Position numbers and translations under genes: made by a program. A stretch of DNA of 64,000 bases from assembly GCF_900142985.1 (NCBI RefSeq), contig NZ_LT670849.1, positions 868,001 through 932,000 of the forward strand. The letters are read 5' to 3'. This DNA is from Bradyrhizobium erythrophlei (GTDB lineage: Bacteria; Pseudomonadota; Alphaproteobacteria; Rhizobiales; Xanthobacteraceae). The notes under the pieces were generated by a model that was not told the DNA's origin, did no database searches, and saw only the letters and a list, made by a program, of their open reading frames with translations. Of the stretch, positions 59,552 through 64,000 are shown one piece after another (within the stretch, counting starts at the first letter, position 1; each line of letters starts with the position of its first letter).

Positions 59552-60892
59552 TCAACTCCGCATGAAGCCTTCGAGTTCGCCTTCCGCCCAGGTCAGCGTT
59601 TTCTCCATTGCCTCGCCCTGGTAGAAACGCACGCACATCTTGGTCAGGGTTGCCTGCGTATAGATCTGCTGAGCGACTTTCGGCGGTGCCGGCGAAGCGG
59701 CAATCGAAAGCTTCTGATGGTTATATGGGTTTGGGTAATGGAAGAGCGTGCCCTTGGGCGGGCCCTCTTCCGCCCAGGTCTTCAGGGTCGTCAGGTTTTC
59801 GAACGCCGGCAAATCGTAGCCACCACTGGCCGCAACCATTTTTGCAATCGAATCAGGCTGCGACAGGTGCGTCAGCAGGCTCTTTGCCGCCTGCTTGTTC
59901 TTGGAAAAACTCCAGACACTCCAGAAATAAGGAAGGAACGGTGCAAAACGGCCCTTCGGACCGACCGGGAAGCCATGGGTCCAGCATTGCTCGGCGATCT
60001 GGGGCGCATCGCGCTTGGCCACGGCCCACGCGCTCGGCGGATTCATGATCAAGGCGCCTTTGCCTGAAACCAGCCACCTGTTGTTGGAAGCATCGTCCCA
60101 AGCCGTCACGTCCGGCGGCAGGAATGCCATCAGTCTCTTGTAATACTCAAGAACCTGCCGCACGTTGTCATTCTTCACGACTACGTTGCCGTCGGCATTG
60201 ACGACCTCGGCCCCAAACGCCTGAAAGAAGGCTCCGGCAGTGTCAACGGAATCACTGGTCTCGCCGAGGCCGATGCCGAAGGGCACACCGCCCTTGTGAC
60301 AAGCCTCTGCCGCCTTCAGGAACGCATCCGTCGTCCAGTTCTCCGCTTTGGGCGGCGCGCCCTCAGGATACATTTCCTGCACGTCGATATTCGCGAACTT
60401 CTTCATCAGGTCGATGCGAGAGCAAGGGCCCTTTATCTGGCTGCCGACACAGCTGGGAACGCCGAGCCACTTGTCGCCGGCCCTGCCGAGATACTTGACC
60501 GTGCCATTGACTTCACCGTTTAGTTTGATCAGCGGCTCGACAACGTCGTTCATCGGTTCAAGCAGCTCAGCCTGTGCGTGAGGCCACCACGTCGGCATCG
60601 CCATGATGTCGTGCCCTGATTTTGCCTGAGCCTCCGCCGCGATGGTCAGCAGGTTCTTGTTGCCCTGACTCGGGATGTAGTCGATGGAAACCTCGACTTT
60701 CTCCCTGGCGGCCCATTCGTTGACGAGGTCCGTGCTGGCCTTATTGGCGCCGGGTACCCAGTGATCCCAGAAGCCCATCGTGAGGTTACCCGCCGCATGC
60801 GCCGTTCGAAGATAGGGCGCCGTGACCAGCGCTGCGGATGACAATGCAGTAGCCGCAACGAATTGCCGTCGAGACAGCTTTCTCCGTGACAT
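59552..60892 (-). CDS. Sugar ABC solute-binding protein with Tat signal
   Basis: 446 residues starting MSRRKLSRRQFVAATALSSA: a twin-arginine signal peptide (SRRQFV) ending near RTAHAAG, so folded export to the periplasm. The mature part is a cluster B/CUT1 solute-binding fold with NLTMGFWDHWVPGANKASTD, the hinge region NNRWLVSGKGALIMNPPSAW, and AKSLLTHLSQPDSIAKMVAA. Sugar not identifiable. The ATG at 60892 follows GGAGGGAACGCA; a longer frame is not needed. First gene of the transporter operon; its promoter must lie in the 60893-61529 gap. Confidence 0.92.
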   Translation of the reverse strand: MSRRKLSRRQFVAATALSSAALVTAPYLRTAHAAGNLTMGFWDHWVPGANKASTDLVNEWAAREKVEVSIDYIPSQGNKNLLTIAAEAQAKSGHDIMAMPTWWPHAQAELLEPMNDVVEPLIKLNGEVNGTVKYLGRAGDKWLGVPSCVGSQIKGPCSRIDLMKKFANIDVQEMYPEGAPPKAENWTTDAFLKAAEACHKGGVPFGIGLGETSDSVDTAGAFFQAFGAEVVNADGNVVVKNDNVRQVLEYYKRLMAFLPPDVTAWDDASNNRWLVSGKGALIMNPPSAWAVAKRDAPQIAEQCWTHGFPVGPKGRFAPFLPYFWSVWSFSKNKQAAKSLLTHLSQPDSIAKMVAASGGYDLPAFENLTTLKTWAEEGPPKGTLFHYPNPYNHQKLSIAASPAPPKVAQQIYTQATLTKMCVRFYQGEAMEKTLTWAEGELEGFMRS

Positions 60893-61529
60893 TGCGTTCC
60901 CTCCAAAATGTTGTTTTATTTTTTTAGGACTTCGTCTGACCGGCACCGCAGGGATTGGCACTGCATGGCGGCGCGAAGATTTCAATATGCGATCAGAGCA
61001 GAATTGGCGGCCACTGTCGAGAAATCAGGTTAGTAAGGCTCTAGAACTATTGTTGCGTATTGGCGGCGTGAGAGGCTTGGGAGAGATTTTCCGAGCACCC
61101 AAGACTGCTGCCCCCGCTCTTCGCCGTGCACCGGCGACCTATTCGGGATCCGTATCTTCGCGAAAAGTGGTGGCTTCGCTTCCTACGGCCTGTGATACCA
61201 TCGACAGATTTCGGAAAACGTCAATGGCGAGCCGCCTTGAGACGGTCTTTTCTTTTAGATTGCCTCGCCTGGTGTGTTCAGCACGTATGCCATCGGAAAC
61301 GTAGACGACGTTCGTGTTTCGGCAAAGCTCCCCGGACAGCGGACATTGGTCCATCAATGTTATGGAAAGTCGGCGTGCGCCTTCCCGTCAGCTGATATTC
61401 GCAAACGAGACGTTATGAAATATTTAGGCCAGTGGCTGACTCTGGCGCCTCGGCATATATGGTTTTGCAGTTTCAGTCGTTGCTGTGCCCACTGGTTCGG
61501 TGAAATAGCGGCTCGTTGAGATTAATCCC
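60893..61529. other. Intergenic region, operon promoter only
   Basis: About 640 bases with no gene I can support. It must contain the promoter of the minus-strand sugar transporter; just upstream of its ATG lies a T-rich stretch (60908-60922) and no FixK-type box. Open frames on the plus strand (60822-61304 and 61274-61519) lack similarity and ribosome sites. Confidence 0.45.
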
Positions 61530-62021
61530 ATGACTAATCGGCGCGTCAGGATAGAGAAGGATCTGTTCTTCGAGTACGTAGTCAGTCCTCACCGCTCCAT
61601 ATTGGCACGAAGAGCTACCCTCGCAGAAGGAGGGGCGGATGAGAGATTAAACAGAAACGGTCAGAAAGCTCGTCGTGAGATCTCTTCATCTCGAGCCGCA
61701 ATCGCCGGAATGCACATCCCCTTTAGGCAGATACGGTCAACAGGGCACTTCAATCCCTTGAAGCCGCCACTCGACCTCGAGACCGTCTTAATCGGCCGAG
61801 CCCTAGGTCAAGAAGCAGGCTATCTCCATGGCGTGGGCTTTAGAATCCGCGATGATGGTTACGTCGAGGGTGAGTTTTTGCACGGCGTCGAGAAGTTTGA
61901 CTCGTTCGACGAACTCGTACGATCTGTAAAACGACGCCTGCCCAGATCGCCCGATGACGGCAAAGCTGAGCAGAGATGCCTTAGTGGGAATGACGCCTTT
62001 GAGAGTCGTGTGCTAGAATAA
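61530..62021 (+). CDS. Hypothetical protein, low confidence
   Basis: 163 residues from the ATG at 61530. No recognisable family. The first 80 residues look like random basic sequence; the rest (LIGRALGQEAGYLHGVGFRI, EGEFLHGVEKFDSFDELVRS) is more protein-like. There is no clear ribosome binding site (GAG 9 bases upstream). It lies 36 bases before the exported repeat protein on the same strand, so it could be co-transcribed, or it may be a fragment whose true 5' end was lost. Confidence 0.35.
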   Translation: MTNRRVRIEKDLFFEYVVSPHRSILARRATLAEGGADERLNRNGQKARREISSSRAAIAGMHIPFRQIRSTGHFNPLKPPLDLETVLIGRALGQEAGYLHGVGFRIRDDGYVEGEFLHGVEKFDSFDELVRSVKRRLPRSPDDGKAEQRCLSGNDAFESRVLE

Positions 62022-62057
62022 CGGCGATCAATTTGGTCGGCTGGGAGGATGTCTAAA

Positions 62058-62795
62058 ATGAAAAAAGTGGTTCTGATTTCAACCGGCGCTGTCTTAGCCG
62101 GTTTCCTCATATGGTCTCCGCTTGCTTTGGCTCAGGGGAAGACCGCCAAAGCCTGCACCGAAGAATGGCGTGCGGACAAGGCTAATTTCCAGGCCAAGGG
62201 CGTCACAGAGAGGGCATATGTAGCGCAGTGTCGCGCAGGGGCTGCGCCAACAACGACCGCTGCACCCGCTCCCGCGCCCAACATCGCACCTCCTCCACCT
62301 GTCGCTAGGGCTCCCGACAGCACGACTGGCGCAAAGACCGCCAAGGCCTGCACCGAAGAATGGCGGGCAGACAAGGCGAATTTCCAAGCGAAGGGGGTCA
62401 CCGAGAGAGCGTACGTAGCGGCATGCCGCGCCGGAACTGTCGCAACACCTACGGTAGGTCCGGCTCCTGCGCCTGCCCCTACCACGACAACCGCCGCACC
62501 ACCCCCACCGGCCCCTGCGCCAACGGCCACTAGGCCGACGGCTGAGCCACCATATGGCACCACGCAACGGGCACCCTCCACTGGATCACCCTCCGCTGCT
62601 GGTCAATACTCCACCGAGGCCCAGGCGAAGGCTTCTTGTTTCGGGGACACCGTAGTTTGGGTGAACTTGCGATCTAAAATCTACCATTTCGCGGGCACTC
62701 ACAATTACGGGAACACCATGAACGGCGCGTACATGTGTGAGAGAGATACGGCCGCACAAGGAATGCGCGCCGCAAAGAACGAACAACATCCTTAA
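62058..62795 (+). CDS. Exported protein with two near-identical 33-residue repeats
   Basis: 245 residues from the second ATG (62058), chosen because GGGAGG abuts the first ATG but stands 9 bases from this one. A signal peptide (VVLISTGAVLAGFLIWSPLA) is followed by a 33-residue unit at codons 28-60 (starting KTAKACTEEWRADKANFQ) and again at codons 93-125. The two copies differ in only one residue (AQCR/AACR). They are linked by Ala/Pro/Thr-rich stretches, and a C-terminal domain follows (CFGDTVVWVNLRSKIYHFAG). Each repeat has two cysteines, as in PsiF-type repeats. Probably periplasmic; function unknown. Confidence 0.7.
   Translation: MKKVVLISTGAVLAGFLIWSPLALAQGKTAKACTEEWRADKANFQAKGVTERAYVAQCRAGAAPTTTAAPAPAPNIAPPPPVARAPDSTTGAKTAKACTEEWRADKANFQAKGVTERAYVAACRAGTVATPTVGPAPAPAPTTTTAAPPPPAPAPTATRPTAEPPYGTTQRAPSTGSPSAAGQYSTEAQAKASCFGDTVVWVNLRSKIYHFAGTHNYGNTMNGAYMCERDTAAQGMRAAKNEQHP
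62139..62432 (+). repeat. Duplicated 99-base coding unit
   Basis: Copies at 62139-62237 and 62334-62432 encode 33-residue units differing in one residue, yet they differ at many third codon positions. This shows that the protein sequence has been kept while the DNA diverged. Confidence 0.75.
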
Positions 62796-62910
62796 ACCGG
62801 ATGGGGCAACGCGCCTTGGTCGGTGTGTTGCCCCACTTCCATTTGGATTGGAATTTGGCGTGGCCCTGAGATGCAGGCCATCACCTTCGCTCACGCCGTC
62901 TAAGCTTTTG

Positions 62911-63423
62911 ATGCAAGCCCTCGATCGCGTGACCTCGTCCTACGCTGAGCCAATTCTGGATGCGCCCTGTGGATTTGGACGAAACGCCCTAGCTTTGGCC
63001 TCCCTTGGCTACGACGTGATCGCAGTCGATAACAACGTCGATCGTCTCAAGTCGGTCAAAGCATCGGGTGCATTACAATCAAGCGGGTCAGGAAGCATCG
63101 TCACGCTCTGCGCCGACTTGGCTTCGGACCGTCTGCCATTCCGGAAGTCGTCGTTTTCAGCGATTCTTTGCATCCACTATCCCGTGCAGAAGATCATTAT
63201 GGATTTGTGCGCTGCATTAGACGAGGGCGGCTGGCTCTACATCGAGACCTTCGGAGGCCAAGGCCAAAACTACCTCGAATTGCCAAAGCTTGGCGAAATT
63301 CCAGAAGCACTCCAGGGATTTGAGCTAGTCCTATGCAAGGAAAGGCCCGTCGGCCCTCCCTCCTATCGAGCCGCTGTCGTCCAGGCGCTCGCGCAAAAGC
63401 GACCCGGAGACCGACCAGTCTGA
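62911..63423 (+). CDS. Small class I SAM-dependent methyltransferase
   Basis: 170 residues from the ATG at 62911. Motif I is ILDAPCGFGRNALALASLGY, with the acidic residue of motif II in DVIAVDNNVDRL, and later CADLASDRLPFRKSSFSAIL and GGWLYIETFGGQGQNYLEL. This is the Rossmann methyltransferase fold (TehB/UbiE-like, substrate unknown). It is shorter than usual at the N-terminus, so the true start could be an upstream GTG or TTG around 62860; no strong ribosome site supports 62911. It lies directly before the hxs genes on the same strand, but a 160-base gap with a palindrome separates them. Confidence 0.72.
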   Translation: MQALDRVTSSYAEPILDAPCGFGRNALALASLGYDVIAVDNNVDRLKSVKASGALQSSGSGSIVTLCADLASDRLPFRKSSFSAILCIHYPVQKIIMDLCAALDEGGWLYIETFGGQGQNYLELPKLGEIPEALQGFELVLCKERPVGPPSYRAAVVQALAQKRPGDRPV

Positions 63424-63439
63424 AAAGTTTCCAATCAGA

Positions 63440-63473
63440 AACAAATTAGCGGCTGTAACAAATTAGCGGCTGT
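63440..63473 (+). repeat. Tandem 17-bp direct repeat upstream of hxsA
   Basis: AACAAATTAGCGGCTGT occurs twice in perfect tandem (63440-63456 and 63457-63473), just after the methyltransferase stop codon and about 110 bases upstream of hxsA. May be an operator or a duplication scar. Confidence 0.7.
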
Positions 63474-63497
63474 AAAAATCGGTTTAATCTAAAGTTG

Positions 63498-63511
63498 GTG
63501 TCATATGACAC
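63498..63511 (+). promoter_or_regulatory. Perfect 14-bp palindrome, candidate operator of the hxs genes
   Basis: GTGTCATATGACAC is fully self-complementary and lies 70 bases upstream of the hxsA ATG, in an AT-rich leader, where an operator would be expected. It does not match the FixK box. Confidence 0.55.
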
Positions 63512-63581
63512 TTGCAACCACCCGCAAAATAATGCTTTTGTTGTATACGCAATACCAACACTTGAGCCGGGGGATTAACTT

Positions 63582-63884
63582 ATGTCTGTCACTTCAAAAA
63601 CGATTCTTTCACTCGGAGCTGCGATCGCATCTCTGACTGGCGCTCAGGTGCTGGGCACCCAAGCGAACGCCACCCCGGCGGCAACGGACGCGAATGCTGC
63701 AACGGTTGGCACCGAGAACTCAATTCCTCAACTGGAACCGAATGCGCACTATCGACTGGGTGACGATCTACTTGGCTTTGTCATGACTCAGCAGCCGGAC
63801 GGAACGTTGGTTGCGCAACATTCGTCTCATGCTTCGCACGCTTCTCATGCGTCCCACGCTTCGCATGCCTCAAGCCGTTACTGA
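63582..63884 (+). CDS. hxsA: His-Xaa-Ser repeat peptide HxsA
   Basis: 100 residues. N-terminal signal-like helix (TILSLGAAIASLTGAQVLG), a middle leader region (QLEPNAHYRLGDDLLGFVMT), and a C-terminal array of six H-x-S triads: one HSS followed by five HAS, then SRY. This is the diagnostic feature of HxsA, the presumed target of the His-Xaa-Ser system, in which two radical-SAM enzymes (HxsB, HxsC) and HxsD are predicted to modify the repeat. The modification and role are unknown. The five HAS triads use mixed codons (CAT/CAC, GCT/GCG/GCC, four Ser codons), so they are old and kept by selection. The ATG follows GGGGGATT; its 3' end overlaps hxsD by 20 bases. Confidence 0.85.
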   Translation: MSVTSKTILSLGAAIASLTGAQVLGTQANATPAATDANAATVGTENSIPQLEPNAHYRLGDDLLGFVMTQQPDGTLVAQHSSHASHASHASHASHASSRY

Positions 63885-64000
63885 AAAGAACCAGTCGCGA
63901 ATTTCGATTGCTGTCGATTTTGATGCAAGCATTCAGACTCTGGATGTCTTGCAAGCGGCTGCATATCGTCTGATCGGAACAGCAACGTGCCGAATCGAGA
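63865..64000 (+). CDS. hxsD: HxsD-like protein, 5' end only
   Basis: Cut by the right edge of the window. From the ATG at 63865 (MPQAVTEKNQSR) the frame stays open to the end and reads ISIAVDFDASIQTLDVLQAA, then AYRLIGTATCRIE. The pattern V-D-F-D-x-x-x-x-x-L-D-x-L-Q-x-A-A-Y-R is, to my knowledge, the opening of HxsD, the small conserved protein of the His-Xaa-Ser system. The start lies inside the last codons of hxsA, in another phase, so the two are translationally coupled. Another in-frame ATG at 63847 is possible. The family call rests on 45 residues and on its place beside hxsA. Confidence 0.72.
   Translation, partial: MPQAVTEKNQSRISIAVDFDASIQTLDVLQAAAYRLIGTATCRIE

Noticed and set aside
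1..64000. CRISPR array, rRNA or tRNA genes
   Set aside because: No regularly spaced repeat series and no conserved rRNA or tRNA sequence was seen on either strand.

Overview
The window is a GC-rich (roughly 60 percent) chromosomal segment of an alphaproteobacterium, most likely Bradyrhizobium or a close relative in the Nitrobacteraceae. The reasons are protein similarity as I recognise it, the FixLJ/FixK-type regulators, and small proteins typical of that family (DUF6894, DUF3489, DUF2924).

Region 1 (1 to about 46.5 kb) is a dense island of stress and low-oxygen genes. It holds an EmrAB-type efflux pair, an AI-2E-family permease, three tandem-domain universal stress proteins, two Hsp20 proteins, Lon, HdeD, PRC-barrel and BON proteins, a complete DnaK-GrpE-CbpA-CbpM set, a baeRF-type protein, a Bax-inhibitor-1 homologue, an old-yellow-enzyme, a cyclic-nucleotide-domain flavoprotein, a thioredoxin with a zinc ribbon, a rhomboid and a ClpP-class serine protease. 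Two sensor modules lie inside it. One is a PAS histidine kinase, a FixJ-like regulator and a FixK-like Crp/Fnr protein (14.1-17.2 kb). The other is a kinase with an ethylene-receptor-like copper-site membrane domain plus two response regulators (32.6-35.5 kb). What ties the region together is a DNA motif: I find ten perfect TTGAY-N4-RTCAA FixK/FNR boxes and eleven with one mismatch, nearly all 60-120 bp upstream of these genes. The likely logic is sensor kinase, FixJ-type regulator, FixK-type activator, then the local stress regulon. An IS1182-like element sits inside the loop of a hairpin just after hdeD. Four genes are interrupted: an LLM-type oxidoreductase, a LuxR-N-terminal-like/DUF6894 fusion and a rhomboid by frameshifts, and a lactate/malate dehydrogenase by a stop codon.

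Region 2 (about 46.5 to 54.1 kb) is accessory DNA. It has a small HTH-like protein, a ParB-domain DNA methyltransferase, a DUF5681 protein, an exported protein of unknown function, an XRE regulator, and the cassette small protein-DUF3489-DUF2924-large serine recombinase. No FixK boxes were seen here or further right.

Region 3 (54.1 to 61 kb) carries a DUF3750 protein, a cystathionine-gamma-synthase-family PLP enzyme and a four-gene CUT1 sugar ABC transporter on the minus strand.

Region 4 (61 to 64 kb) holds an exported protein with two near-identical 33-residue repeats and a small methyltransferase. At the right edge is the start of a His-Xaa-Ser (Hxs) system: the HxsA repeat peptide gene overlapped by the first 45 codons of an HxsD-like gene. 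The radical-SAM partners HxsB and HxsC would be expected just outside the window.
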